Below are positions 51,930 through 60,431 of a stretch of 64,000 nt of DNA, one piece after another. The position numbers and the translations under genes were made by a program. The notes under the pieces were generated by a model. It worked only from the letters and a program-made list of their open reading frames with translations. It was not told the DNA's origin and searched no databases. Numbering within the stretch: the stretch's first letter is position 1; every line of letters begins with the position of its first letter. Origin of the DNA: an uncultured Opitutales bacterium (GTDB lineage Bacteria > Verrucomicrobiota > Verrucomicrobiia > Opitutales > Intestinicryptomonadaceae); the NCBI GenBank assembly GCA_900548275.1, contig URJY01000001.1:271801-335800 (forward strand). Reading direction: 5' to 3'.

Positions 51930-52803
51930 TTGGAAGTTTTTCGGCGAAGCCGCAGTCCCGCCGTTTACACCCGCCGACTTTTGCGAGACGCTCGACGGCG
52001 GTCAGGCGTTTACTTGGAACAAGACCGAGGCGTTTTCAGAATCGCGCCCCGAGTACGTAGGAACTTTCGGCGATACGGCGGCGGTTTTGCGCCTTTCAAA
52101 AAGCGGAAAGGTCGAATGCTTTCTGCCCGAAAATTCGCCCGCAAAAAAACTCGACGAAGTGTCAAAGTATCTCGACGCCGACCGCGACTACGGCGCAATC
52201 AGAAGCTCGCTTTCCGCAACAAAAGACCCCGTCGTAAAAAAGGCACTTGAAATCTATCCGACCCTTCGGATATTGCGCCAGAACCCGAGCGAGGCCATTG
52301 TATCTTTCATTTGCAGCTCGAGCAAGCGCATCGTGCAAATCAAGCAGTGCGTGGCGTTGCTTGCGCGCAACTTCGGCGCGGAAATTTGCGGCGGGTTTTA
52401 CTCGCTGCCGAACTTCGAAAAACTCGCCGCCGCCGACATCGGGGAAATCAAAAAATGCAAGCTCGGCTTCCGCGCGGGCTACCTGAAAAAGTCCGCCGAA
52501 AAAATCGTTGCCGACTCCTTCGACCCCGAAACCCTGCGCTCCGCGCCCTACCGCGACGCGAAGAAATATCTGACTTCGCTCAGCGGAATCGGCGAGAAAG
52601 TCGCCGACTGTATTCTGCTGTTCGGTGCGGCGAAAAGCGAGGCCTTCCCCGTCGATACTTGGATTCGTCAGGCGATGTCGGAACTGTACGGAACGCCCGA
52701 CGACCCCGAAAAAATCAGGGAGTTTGCCGCAGGAAAATTCGGCGTCCACGCGGGATACGCCCAACAGCTGATATTCGCGGCAAAGCGCAAAAACCTTTTG
52801 TAG
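51913..52803 (+). CDS. ogg: 8-oxoguanine DNA glycosylase/AP lyase, OGG1 type
   Basis: It excises oxidised guanine and nicks the abasic site. The 296-residue protein has the OGG1-like N-terminal domain (DFCETLDGGQAFTW) and a helix-hairpin-helix GPD core. The catalytic Lys229 is in SGIGEKVADCILLF and the essential Asp248 is in FPVDTWIRQ, 19 residues apart as in human OGG1 (Lys249/Asp268). OGG1-type enzymes are less common in bacteria than MutM. The start overlaps the lipoprotein gene by 17 bases. An AlkD-like repair gene follows one base after its stop, giving a small base-excision unit. Confidence 0.92.
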   Translation: MSKPISWKFFGEAAVPPFTPADFCETLDGGQAFTWNKTEAFSESRPEYVGTFGDTAAVLRLSKSGKVECFLPENSPAKKLDEVSKYLDADRDYGAIRSSLSATKDPVVKKALEIYPTLRILRQNPSEAIVSFICSSSKRIVQIKQCVALLARNFGAEICGGFYSLPNFEKLAAADIGEIKKCKLGFRAGYLKKSAEKIVADSFDPETLRSAPYRDAKKYLTSLSGIGEKVADCILLFGAAKSEAFPVDTWIRQAMSELYGTPDDPEKIREFAAGKFGVHAGYAQQLIFAAKRKNLL

Positions 52804-52804
52804 C

Positions 52805-53503
52805 ATGAAGAAACTGCGCGCCGAACTCGAAAAGCTCGCCGACGAAAAGTACCGAAACTTTTCGGCAAAGCTGCTGCCGAAAACGGAAAAACTAATCGGC
52901 GTGCGCATTCCCGAACTTCGAAAACTCGCAAAGCGCGCAACCGCCGAAAACTGGGAGTTGTCCTCCGACGACACGTTCGAGGAAACGATGGTCGCCGCCC
53001 TCGCGCTCGCATACGAAAAGCTTCCGCCCGACGAAAAATCCGCCCGCATGGAGGCGTTTCTGCCGCGCATAAAAAACTGGTCGGTATGCGACAGTTTCTG
53101 CGAAACGCTGAAAATCGACGAATCGGAAAAGGCGCAGTATTTCGCGCTCGTACAAAAATACATCGACAGCAAGGACGAATTTTCCTGCCGCGTCGCCTAC
53201 GTTATGCTGCTTGCGCATTTCGCCGAACGCGGGTATCTCGACTTCGCGCTTTCGCATTTCGAAAAGTTCGACAACCCGCATTATTACGCGCAGATGGCGT
53301 GCGCGTGGTGCGCCGCAACGTTTCTTGCAAAGTTCCCCGCCGAGCTTGCCGATTTCCTGCTGTCCGACAGAATGCGCGACAAAAAAGCCCTGCAAATGGC
53401 GAGGCAAAAAGTGCGCGACTCGTTCCGTACGCCGCCCGAAATCAAGGCGCGGTTTGCCGAGACGCGCGGCGCGCGCAGGCAGTCAAGCCGCGGACGCGGT
53501 TAG
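52805..53503 (+). CDS. AlkD-like DNA alkylation repair protein (HEAT-like)
   Basis: A 232-residue alpha-helical HEAT-like protein of the AlkD family, monofunctional glycosylases that remove 3- and 7-alkylpurines without base flipping. Visible are GVRIPELRKLAK, the active-site region IKNWSVCDSF (Trp and Asp), an Arg-containing SCRVAYVMLL helix and PHYYAQMACAWCAATFLAKFP. It begins one base after the OGG1-type gene. The C-terminus has an extra basic tail (ARRQSSRGRG). Its TAG overlaps the TAA of convergent psd by two bases (53501-53502). Confidence 0.9.
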   Translation: MKKLRAELEKLADEKYRNFSAKLLPKTEKLIGVRIPELRKLAKRATAENWELSSDDTFEETMVAALALAYEKLPPDEKSARMEAFLPRIKNWSVCDSFCETLKIDESEKAQYFALVQKYIDSKDEFSCRVAYVMLLAHFAERGYLDFALSHFEKFDNPHYYAQMACAWCAATFLAKFPAELADFLLSDRMRDKKALQMARQKVRDSFRTPPEIKARFAETRGARRQSSRGRG

Positions 53504-54399
53504 GCGAGCCTGCCCGCAAGTTCGTTGGCGCGGGCGTAGCACTCAATTCCCCTTGCCCCCATCTCGACGAGCTTTTCGTTCCATTCGATTTTGCACGACG
53601 GCGGGAAAAGCGTCGCCACGCACGAGCCGCCGAAGCGGAACATTCCCGCCTGTCTGCCGCGCTCGGCGTAGTCGCCGATTGCTCCGAAATTTTCTATGCT
53701 CCCGACGTTCGTTGCGCCTATCTCGACAAACGCGCACATCCCGAATTTCGGCGAATCTATGAGGTTGAGAATCCGCTTGTTCTCCCAGAATATCGAAAGG
53801 CGTTTCGTCAGCGCGATCGGGCTTACCGAAAACAGCGTTCCGTCGATGTTTTTGCGCGCCGCAATTTCGCCCGAAATCGGATAGTGGAAGCGGTGGTAGT
53901 CGGTCGGGCAGAGGCGCGAGACCAGCATATCGCCGCCGTCGAAACGCCGCGCGAGGACTTCGTCGCCGAGAAATTTCGCGAAGTCGAAACGCGCGCCCTT
54001 GACGTAGAAAAAGTCGTTCTTCGAGGCGTTGCGCACAAGCAGGTGTCTGCCGTCGCTCGGGAAGCCGACCGCGCCGTCCGAGTCCGGCTCGGCGAGCGGG
54101 CGCGCCCCGTCGGCGAGTTCGCGCGTAAAGAATTCGTTGAACGTTTTGTAGTCCGAAACGGGCACGGCAAATTCCGACTCGTCCATCGCGTTGTCGGCGA
54201 CGAACTTGGCGACCGCTTTCGCGCTCGAAGCCGAATCCGCCCACAGTCCGCACAGGCGCGAAAAGAACAGCCTGCGGAACACCGAGAACGTCGCCGCCCT
54301 GCCCGCCGCCGATTCGTACAGAAAGCGCATAAACGCTTCGGCGCACACTTTTTCCTCGCAGAATTTCGAGGTCTTCAAATCGAAAATTTTTATTCCCAT
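53500..54399 (-). CDS. psd: Phosphatidylserine decarboxylase proenzyme
   Basis: It makes phosphatidylethanolamine from phosphatidylserine at the inner membrane. The 299-residue proenzyme has FNEFFTREL, VGFPSDGRHLLV, FFYVKGARFDFAKFLG, LCPTDYHRFHYPISG and SPKFGMCAFVEIGATNVGSI. The self-cleavage site is FGGSC, with Ser259 expected to become the pyruvoyl group (usually GGST here). This is the type with an N-terminal extension of about 80 residues seen in Chlamydia and Clostridium relatives. The ATG at 54399 overlaps the recD2 stop by ten bases, so the two are coupled. Confidence 0.93.
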   Translation of the reverse strand: MGIKIFDLKTSKFCEEKVCAEAFMRFLYESAAGRAATFSVFRRLFFSRLCGLWADSASSAKAVAKFVADNAMDESEFAVPVSDYKTFNEFFTRELADGARPLAEPDSDGAVGFPSDGRHLLVRNASKNDFFYVKGARFDFAKFLGDEVLARRFDGGDMLVSRLCPTDYHRFHYPISGEIAARKNIDGTLFSVSPIALTKRLSIFWENKRILNLIDSPKFGMCAFVEIGATNVGSIENFGAIGDYAERGRQAGMFRFGGSCVATLFPPSCKIEWNEKLVEMGARGIECYARANELAGRLA

Positions 54400-56555
54400 T
54401 GCGATTGTATCCGTTCCTTTAAATATGTCGTGCGCATTGCCGCGCGCGCGTTGCGCACCGCCGCCTTCCACGCCGATTCGTCGCCCACCACGAAAACCTT
54501 TTTGCGCCCGCGCGTCAACGCAGTGTAGAGCAGATTGCGCTGAAGCATTACGAAGTGCTGGCGCATAAGCGGCAAAACCACAATCGGAAATTCGCTGCCC
54601 TGCGACTTGTGTATACTGATGGCGTACGCGCTCTGCAAATCGGCGGCGTCGGAGCGCGGGATGGCGACGGTTCTGCCGTCGAAGTCCACAATCAGGCCTG
54701 CGTCGTCGTCCGCCGCGCGGAGTATGCGCCCCATATCGCCGTTGAAAATGTCCAAATCGTAGTTGTTTCGCGTCTGCATAACTTTGTCGCCGACGGAAAA
54801 CCTGCCGCCGAAAAGCCTGCGCCCGTCGGGGTTTATCGACTCCTTCAAGACTTCGTTGAACCGCGCGATTCCCGCAGTGCCCTTGTGCATTGGGGCAAGC
54901 ACCTGAATGTCGGCGAAGCTGTCGCAGCCGTACCACGCGGGGATTTTGTCGCGCACGAGGGTTGCGACAAGTTGCACGCATTCCTCGGGCGTCTCGGCTT
55001 GGATGAAATTCAGGTCTTTGCGCGGGTCGGCGAATTGGATTGATGTCGGAGGGAAGTCGTCGGTCGAGTCCGAGCCGTGGAGGATGTCGTGGGCGGTCTT
55101 GACAATCTGGCTGCGCTCGCCCTGCCTGAAAATCCGCTCGAGGCGCGTAATCGGAATTTTTCCCGAGGCGATGACATCCTTGAGCACATTGCCCGCGCCG
55201 ACGCTCGGCAACTGGTCGATGTCGCCCACAAGCACAACGTGCGCGCCGTTCGGCACGGCGGAAAGCACGGCGGCGGCAAGCTTCGTGTCGAGCATCGAAG
55301 ATTCGTCCACGACGAGAAATTTCGTGGAAATCGGCTTGAACTCGGAGTGGGCAAACTTGCCGTCTTCGTAGCCGAGCAGCCTGTGGATTGTCTTCGCCTC
55401 GACCCCCGCAGCCTCGGTCATACGCTGCGCTGCGCGCCCCGTGGGGGCGGCGAGAGTCGGTACGACTTTCTTCATTTTGAGAATCTCGCACACCGCCCGC
55501 AACACCGTCGTCTTGCCCGTACCGGGGCCGCCCGTGATTACGGAAACTTTGTTTGCGAGCGCGTTTTCGACTGCGGCAATCTGCTCGGGCGCGAAGTCGA
55601 ACTTCGCCCTGTCGCTCGCCCACTTTGCGGCGGCTTGAACCTTTATCGGCGGAAGTTCCGACGGCGAAACGCTTATGCGCTTGAGCGACGATGCGATTTT
55701 CCTTTCGGCGAAGTCGAGCGACGGGCTTTGCAAAAGTGTTCCGCCCACGCGCCTTAGCGCGGACTCCTCCACGAGTTCCGCCGCCTGCGCCGCCACTTTC
55801 TGCGAATCCGCGCCCGTCAACGCCGCAGCCTTGCCGACGATTTCGCCGAACGGCGCGCACGTTCCGCCGTCCTCCTCGGTTTCGGAAAGACAGTGGATGA
55901 TTCCCGCCCGCAGGCGTTCGGGGCTTTCGTTGGGAATGCCGATGTTCAGGGCAATCATATCGGCGGTTTTAAAGCCAATGCCGTCTATCTCGCGCATCAG
56001 GGTATACGGCTCTTCGCGGACGATTCGCGCCGCGTCCGCGCCGAAGCGTTTCATAATTTTCACGCAGGTTGCCGTGCCGATGCCGTAGACGCGCATTGCG
56101 ATTATTATCGAGCGCAACTGCCTGCTTTCGTCCCACGACTTCTTGATTTTTTTCGCCCGCGCCGCGCCTATGCCCTTGACTTCCGTAAGCCGCGCCGACT
56201 CGGTGTCGATGACCTTCAGGGTATCGCAGCCGAAATGCGCCACGATTTTCTTTGCGTACACGGGGCCGATACCGTCGACCAGCCCCGAGCCGAGAAATTT
56301 TTCTATTCCGTAGATTTCCGACGGCAGGCGCGAAGTGAAATTTTTCACCTTGAACTGCCTGCCGTACGACGACGTTTTCCAGTCGCCCTCGACCTCGACC
56401 GTTTCGCCGCACTGGAGCGACGGCATAACGCCAGCAATCGTAATCGGAGCCGCGCTTTTCCCGCGCGACGGACGGAGGGAGGCAATGCAGAAAAAATTCT
56501 CCTCGTTGAAGAAAATTATGCGCTCCACAACGCCCTCTATCCTGTCCGAATCCAT
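54390..56555 (-). CDS. recD2: RecD2-type ATP-dependent DNA helicase
   Basis: A superfamily 1B 5'-3' helicase that works without RecBC, 721 aa. The N-terminal OB-like domain (VEGDWKTSSYGRQFKVKNF) and a helix-hairpin-helix tandem (DGIGPVYAKKIV, VKGIGAARAKKI, DGIGFKTADMIA) are specific to RecD2. The helicase core has Walker A GGPGTGKTT, motif II LVVDESSMLD, GDIDQLPSVGAG and the SH3-containing end with AISIHKSQGSEFP and LLYTALTRGRKKV. The whole family length is present. It overlaps psd at the 3' end. The HAD phosphatase gene ends 19 bases before its start. Confidence 0.94.
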   Translation of the reverse strand: MDSDRIEGVVERIIFFNEENFFCIASLRPSRGKSAAPITIAGVMPSLQCGETVEVEGDWKTSSYGRQFKVKNFTSRLPSEIYGIEKFLGSGLVDGIGPVYAKKIVAHFGCDTLKVIDTESARLTEVKGIGAARAKKIKKSWDESRQLRSIIIAMRVYGIGTATCVKIMKRFGADAARIVREEPYTLMREIDGIGFKTADMIALNIGIPNESPERLRAGIIHCLSETEEDGGTCAPFGEIVGKAAALTGADSQKVAAQAAELVEESALRRVGGTLLQSPSLDFAERKIASSLKRISVSPSELPPIKVQAAAKWASDRAKFDFAPEQIAAVENALANKVSVITGGPGTGKTTVLRAVCEILKMKKVVPTLAAPTGRAAQRMTEAAGVEAKTIHRLLGYEDGKFAHSEFKPISTKFLVVDESSMLDTKLAAAVLSAVPNGAHVVLVGDIDQLPSVGAGNVLKDVIASGKIPITRLERIFRQGERSQIVKTAHDILHGSDSTDDFPPTSIQFADPRKDLNFIQAETPEECVQLVATLVRDKIPAWYGCDSFADIQVLAPMHKGTAGIARFNEVLKESINPDGRRLFGGRFSVGDKVMQTRNNYDLDIFNGDMGRILRAADDDAGLIVDFDGRTVAIPRSDAADLQSAYAISIHKSQGSEFPIVVLPLMRQHFVMLQRNLLYTALTRGRKKVFVVGDESAWKAAVRNARAAMRTTYLKERIQSQWE

Positions 56556-56574
56556 TATTTTCTATCGAATAAAA

Positions 56575-57249
56575 TTACAAATCGATACCGAACACCGTTT
56601 TGGCAAGTTCCCTGAAATCGCGGAAAACGCCGACGGTTTCGGGACATTCGCGCGAAAGGAATTCGGCGGAGTCGCCGCCCGTGGCGACGAGCGCGCTGTC
56701 GAGCCCGCAGACGCGCGCCGCCTTGTAGTCGTACGGCGAATCGCCCACACCGAGCGTTTCTTCGGGGCTTGTGCCGAGAATTTTCAACGCCGATTCGGTG
56801 AATGCGCGCTCGGGCTTGCGCGGCGAATGCAACGTCGTGCCGATAACCGCGTCGAGGTGCTTGTCGAGCCCCACGCGCTCGAGAATCGGCTCCGCGCCGT
56901 CCTGCTGCTTGTTCGTAAAGCAGGCGATTTTCAAGCCGCGCAACTTCAGCGCGTCGAGAAGCTCCGTCGCGTACGGCATCTTCGCGAGTCCGTCGAAAAT
57001 GTGTTTCGGGAAAAGTTCGAGGTAGCGCGCCGCCACGACATCAGCCTTTTCCTCCAAGCCGAGAGGTGCGAGCAGCTTTTTAATCGTGATTAGAATCGAG
57101 CCGCCCACCGTGTGGAAAACGGTGTCGTATTCTGGCGCGGGAATCCCGAATTCGCCGAAGGCTTCGCACAGGCACTTGTGGATTGCGACGTAGTTGCTGA
57201 TTAACGTGCCGTCCAAATCGAACAGCACGGCTTTGTATTGCTTTTTCAT
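56575..57249 (-). CDS. HAD-superfamily phosphatase, phosphoglycolate phosphatase-like
   Basis: A 224-residue HAD subfamily IA hydrolase. Motif I is VLFDLDGTLISN (residues 8-19), motif II is ACFTNKQQ, motif III Lys is in SPRKPER, and motif IV is LGVGDSPYDYKAAR. The cap lies at about 20-90. It most resembles Gph/PPase-type phosphatases that clear 2-phosphoglycolate, but related enzymes act on sugars and nucleotides. The ATG at 57249 overlaps the bioD TGA by four bases (ATGA), making it the last gene of the biotin operon; a role in biotin synthesis is not implied by the family. Confidence 0.85.
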   Translation of the reverse strand: MKKQYKAVLFDLDGTLISNYVAIHKCLCEAFGEFGIPAPEYDTVFHTVGGSILITIKKLLAPLGLEEKADVVAARYLELFPKHIFDGLAKMPYATELLDALKLRGLKIACFTNKQQDGAEPILERVGLDKHLDAVIGTTLHSPRKPERAFTESALKILGTSPEETLGVGDSPYDYKAARVCGLDSALVATGGDSAEFLSRECPETVGVFRDFRELAKTVFGIDL

Positions 57250-57878
57250 TTCAGTTCTCCCATTTCGAGAAATTCGGCGTTTTGCCAATATTCGGCAAGC
57301 AGCTTTTTCAAATAGACGCGCGTGGATTCCTCTATTTCGCGCGGGGCTTGCGGGAATGTGTTGTAGACTATCCCCGCAAGCCCGATTTTCCGCGCCGCGC
57401 AGTATTCGAGCGAAAGAATCGCATGGTTGAGGCTCCCAAGTTTCGACGGCACAATAAGCCACAGCGGCAGACCGTATTTTGCGGCGTAGTCGCCCATCGT
57501 AAAGCCGTCGGCGAGCGGAACGGCAAGCCCGCCCGCGCCCTCCACAAGCACTACGTCGAAGGCTTTTTCAAGCCTGCGCGTGTCGGAATCGAGCGCGTCG
57601 AAGTCGAGCCTTACGCCCTCCATTTCGGCGACAATGTGCGGCGACGCGGGATATTTCATAACGTATCTGCACGTCGTAAAATCGGCGTCGCAAGGCAGAA
57701 TGGGGCTGCCCATAATGCGCCTGTGCTCCAAGATGTCCTCCGACATCCTCGAACATCCCGTCTGCACGAGCTTTTGCGTTATCACACGCAGCCCGCGCTC
57801 CGCATAGCGGCGGGCGAGCCAGCCCGTCGCGGCTGTCTTGCCTATGTTTGTGTCCGTTCCGCTTACAAAAAATTTCAT
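57246..57878 (-). CDS. bioD: Dethiobiotin synthetase
   Basis: It closes the ureido ring of dethiobiotin from diaminopelargonate, CO2 and ATP. The 210 residues show the P-loop SGTDTNIGKTAATGW near the start, the QTGCSRMSEDI region in the place of KPVQTGC, and VLVEGAGGLAVPL with the conserved Glu-Gly-Ala-Gly-Gly. Standard length. Its start overlaps the bioGC stop by four bases, and its stop overlaps the HAD gene. Confidence 0.95.
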   Translation of the reverse strand: MKFFVSGTDTNIGKTAATGWLARRYAERGLRVITQKLVQTGCSRMSEDILEHRRIMGSPILPCDADFTTCRYVMKYPASPHIVAEMEGVRLDFDALDSDTRRLEKAFDVVLVEGAGGLAVPLADGFTMGDYAAKYGLPLWLIVPSKLGSLNHAILSLEYCAARKIGLAGIVYNTFPQAPREIEESTRVYLKKLLAEYWQNAEFLEMGELK

Positions 57879-59269
57879 ATCGATTTTTCAGCTATGAAGT
57901 AAATGGGGTTGTATGTCAAAACAACACCGTCGCCGTCGGAAAATTCGGCGGTGTAGCGCGCGGCGAAATCGGCGAATTTTCTCGGCGTCCAGAATCGGGC
58001 GAACCTGCCGTTTACGCCCGTACTTTTCATATGTCGCAGCACGTCGGCGGGGGTCGCGAAAGTCGCGTCCAGAATGTCCTCCGCCGAATAGAGCACTCGG
58101 AAGCCCGCGGCTTCGAGCAGCGTTCTTATTTCGGCGCGCGAACGGTAGCGAAGCCCGTCGCCCGTGAGCTTTTTTATCTGGCGGAAATTTTCCGCACCGA
58201 ATGTCGAGAACGCAAGCACCGCGCCGTCCGACGAAATCTTTGCGAATTTTTCGAAGAGCGCGGGCAAATCGGAAACCCATTGCAGGCACGAGGACGAGAC
58301 AATCAAATCCATCCTCTCCGCGAAATCGACGCCCATAACATCGCCCCCGACTATCCGCGCGCCCGCGGCTTTTGCGGCGGCGCGTTCGCACATACTCTCG
58401 CTGATGTCGTTCAAATGCCACTTGGCGGCGGGAAATTTCGGCACAAGCTCGCAGGTGAGAAAGCCCGTTCCGCAACCGACCTCGAGTACGTTGGCAACGT
58501 CCGCGGTATGCGTATCGAAGTCGCCGAGTTTTTCGGCAAGAGTTATCGCGATGTCGCGCTGGACGAACGCGTTTTCCGAATAGCTGCCCGAATTGCGTTC
58601 GAAGCCCGCGCGGGTCTTCGAAACGCGCCGAGCCGCAAGCGAGAGCGCAACGCCGAAGTCCGACACGTTCAGGTGTTCGCCCTCGCCCACTTCGAGCGAG
58701 CCGCCGAAGGCGCGCTTCAGGTTGTCGAGCGGGAAAATTCTGTCGCCGCACGAGGCGAACGCAACGTTCCAATGCTTCGGGGCGGCCGTATTTTCGGCAA
58801 ACGCCCGCCCTAAAAATTCAAGCTCCGCTTTAAGCTCCGATGCGGTGCGGTCGGCAAGCAACGGCTCGAGTTCGGCAAGTTCCGCCGTTCCGCCGCAAAT
58901 GCGTCTGAAAAACTTGAGCTTGGCGCGCCCGTCGAAATTCTCGAGCGTCTTGCGGAAAATTTCGGTCGGGATTCCGCGCGTGTCGTCAATCGGAAAAGGC
59001 GAACCGTTGACGGCTATGCGCATATACGTGTTGCCGATTTTCTCCGCGAGAATGTCGGCAACCCCCACGCCGAACGACCACGCCACGACCGCGATTTTCC
59101 TGTACGCGCCGAAATCGAAATCCGTATCGAAATTGCGGTAGTCGTAGAAAACCGCGACATCACAATCTTCGGGCAGGCGGGTGCGCGAGAGGATTTTTCC
59201 GCAGCAGGCGAAGCCTCCGAAAAACGCGATAAGCGCGGAATTGCCGCAGGAAAGTCTTTCGTATTTCAT
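57875..59269 (-). CDS. Fused BioG esterase / BioC malonyl-ACP methyltransferase
   Basis: A single 464-residue chain joins two steps of pimeloyl-ACP formation. Residues 1 to about 215 are BioG (DUF452), an alpha/beta hydrolase that removes the methyl group once chain elongation ends; the nucleophile is in AWSFGVGVAD (Ser65). Residues from about 225 onward are BioC, an SAM-dependent O-methyltransferase that starts the pathway, with FERNSGSYSENAFVQ, the SAM loop LEVGCGTGFLT and SSSCLQWVSDLPALF. This arrangement is known in Bacteroides relatives. The open frame runs far upstream through bioF, but the ATG at 59269 (ATGA overlap with bioF) begins the BioG domain. Confidence 0.92.
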   Translation of the reverse strand: MKYERLSCGNSALIAFFGGFACCGKILSRTRLPEDCDVAVFYDYRNFDTDFDFGAYRKIAVVAWSFGVGVADILAEKIGNTYMRIAVNGSPFPIDDTRGIPTEIFRKTLENFDGRAKLKFFRRICGGTAELAELEPLLADRTASELKAELEFLGRAFAENTAAPKHWNVAFASCGDRIFPLDNLKRAFGGSLEVGEGEHLNVSDFGVALSLAARRVSKTRAGFERNSGSYSENAFVQRDIAITLAEKLGDFDTHTADVANVLEVGCGTGFLTCELVPKFPAAKWHLNDISESMCERAAAKAAGARIVGGDVMGVDFAERMDLIVSSSCLQWVSDLPALFEKFAKISSDGAVLAFSTFGAENFRQIKKLTGDGLRYRSRAEIRTLLEAAGFRVLYSAEDILDATFATPADVLRHMKSTGVNGRFARFWTPRKFADFAARYTAEFSDGDGVVLTYNPIYFIAEKSI

Positions 59270-60429
59270 AACCCGCCTTTCAATGCGTTTTCGAGGATTT
59301 GCGCTGCGGCGAGAACGTCTTCGGTATTGTGCGCCGCCGAAAACGAAAAGCGCAGGCGCGACGAATTTTTCGGGACTGTCGGCGGGCGTATCGCTGGGGA
59401 AATAAAGCCCGCTTCGCGCATATGCTCGGCGAGCCGAACCGCCCGATTTTCGTCGCCCACCACTACGGGAACTATTTGCGACATCCCCGCCGCGCCCGTC
59501 TTTTCGGCGAAGAGTCGCGAGATTTCGCGCAGATGCGCCCGCTCCGCGTCCATCGAAAGGATTTTTTCGAATACGAATTTCGACCACCTTGCGCCTATCG
59601 GGGAAAGCGCGGTCGAGAAAATGAACGTGCGGCACTTGTTTACGAGCATTTCGCGCGTTTCGGCTGAACACACCGCAAACGCGCCCTCCGAAGCCGCCGC
59701 CTTGCCGAGCGTGCACATAACCAAATCGATGTCGGACAGAAGCCCCGACTGCGCGCAAAGCCCGAGCCCGCCGCCGTACAGACCGAATGAGTGCGCCTCG
59801 TCGATGTAGAGAAACGCGCCGTACTTTTTCTTGATTTCCACGAACCGCGGGATGTCGCAAAGGTCGCCGTCCATACTGAACACGGCTTCGGTTGCGATGA
59901 AGACATTTCCGAATTCGCTTCGCCTGCGGCTCAGAATTTCGTCGAGCTTGTCGAAGTCGTTGTGCGGAAAACGCACCCACTGGGCTTCGGTAAGGCGCAG
60001 GGCGTCAATAAGGCTTGCGTGCGAAAGTTTGTCGGCTATCACGAGGTCGCCCTTTTGCGCGAGCGCGGGAATTATGCCCGAGTTCGCGTGGTATCCGCAG
60101 TTGAAAAGCAGGCACTTTTTCTCCGCGCCGCAGCACCGCCGATATTGCGCTTCGGCGAACTCCTCGAAATCGGAAAACGCCGACGAATTGCAGCCGAGCA
60201 GCCGCGACGAAAGCGAACCCATTTGGTATTGAGGCAAGTCGACAAGGCTCGAAAGAAATTCGCGCTGCCAGTCGATGCGGGCGGAAATTCCGAGGTAGTC
60301 GTTGCCCGCAAAGCTTGTGTAGCCGCGCCCGTCGAGCGTTATCCGCGAGCCGAGAACGTCGGCGCGGCAAACGGTTCTGTATGCGCCGCCGTCCCTCAAT
60401 GCCTGCAATGTTTTTTCGAAGTCGAACAT
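59266..60429 (-). CDS. bioF: 8-amino-7-oxononanoate synthase
   Basis: A PLP enzyme that condenses pimeloyl-ACP or -CoA with L-alanine. The 387 residues have the alpha-oxoamine synthase pattern: YTSFAGNDYLG, GSLSSRLLGCN, CLLFNCGYHANSG, IADKLSHASLIDA, FLYIDEAHSFGLYG and the PLP lysine Lys243 in CTLGKAAASEG. The ATG at 60429 is used; a longer open frame upstream overlaps bioA and is not conserved. There are two bases between the bioA stop and this start. It overlaps bioGC downstream. Confidence 0.94.
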   Translation of the reverse strand: MFDFEKTLQALRDGGAYRTVCRADVLGSRITLDGRGYTSFAGNDYLGISARIDWQREFLSSLVDLPQYQMGSLSSRLLGCNSSAFSDFEEFAEAQYRRCCGAEKKCLLFNCGYHANSGIIPALAQKGDLVIADKLSHASLIDALRLTEAQWVRFPHNDFDKLDEILSRRRSEFGNVFIATEAVFSMDGDLCDIPRFVEIKKKYGAFLYIDEAHSFGLYGGGLGLCAQSGLLSDIDLVMCTLGKAAASEGAFAVCSAETREMLVNKCRTFIFSTALSPIGARWSKFVFEKILSMDAERAHLREISRLFAEKTGAAGMSQIVPVVVGDENRAVRLAEHMREAGFISPAIRPPTVPKNSSRLRFSFSAAHNTEDVLAAAQILENALKGGL

Positions 60430-60431
60430 CT

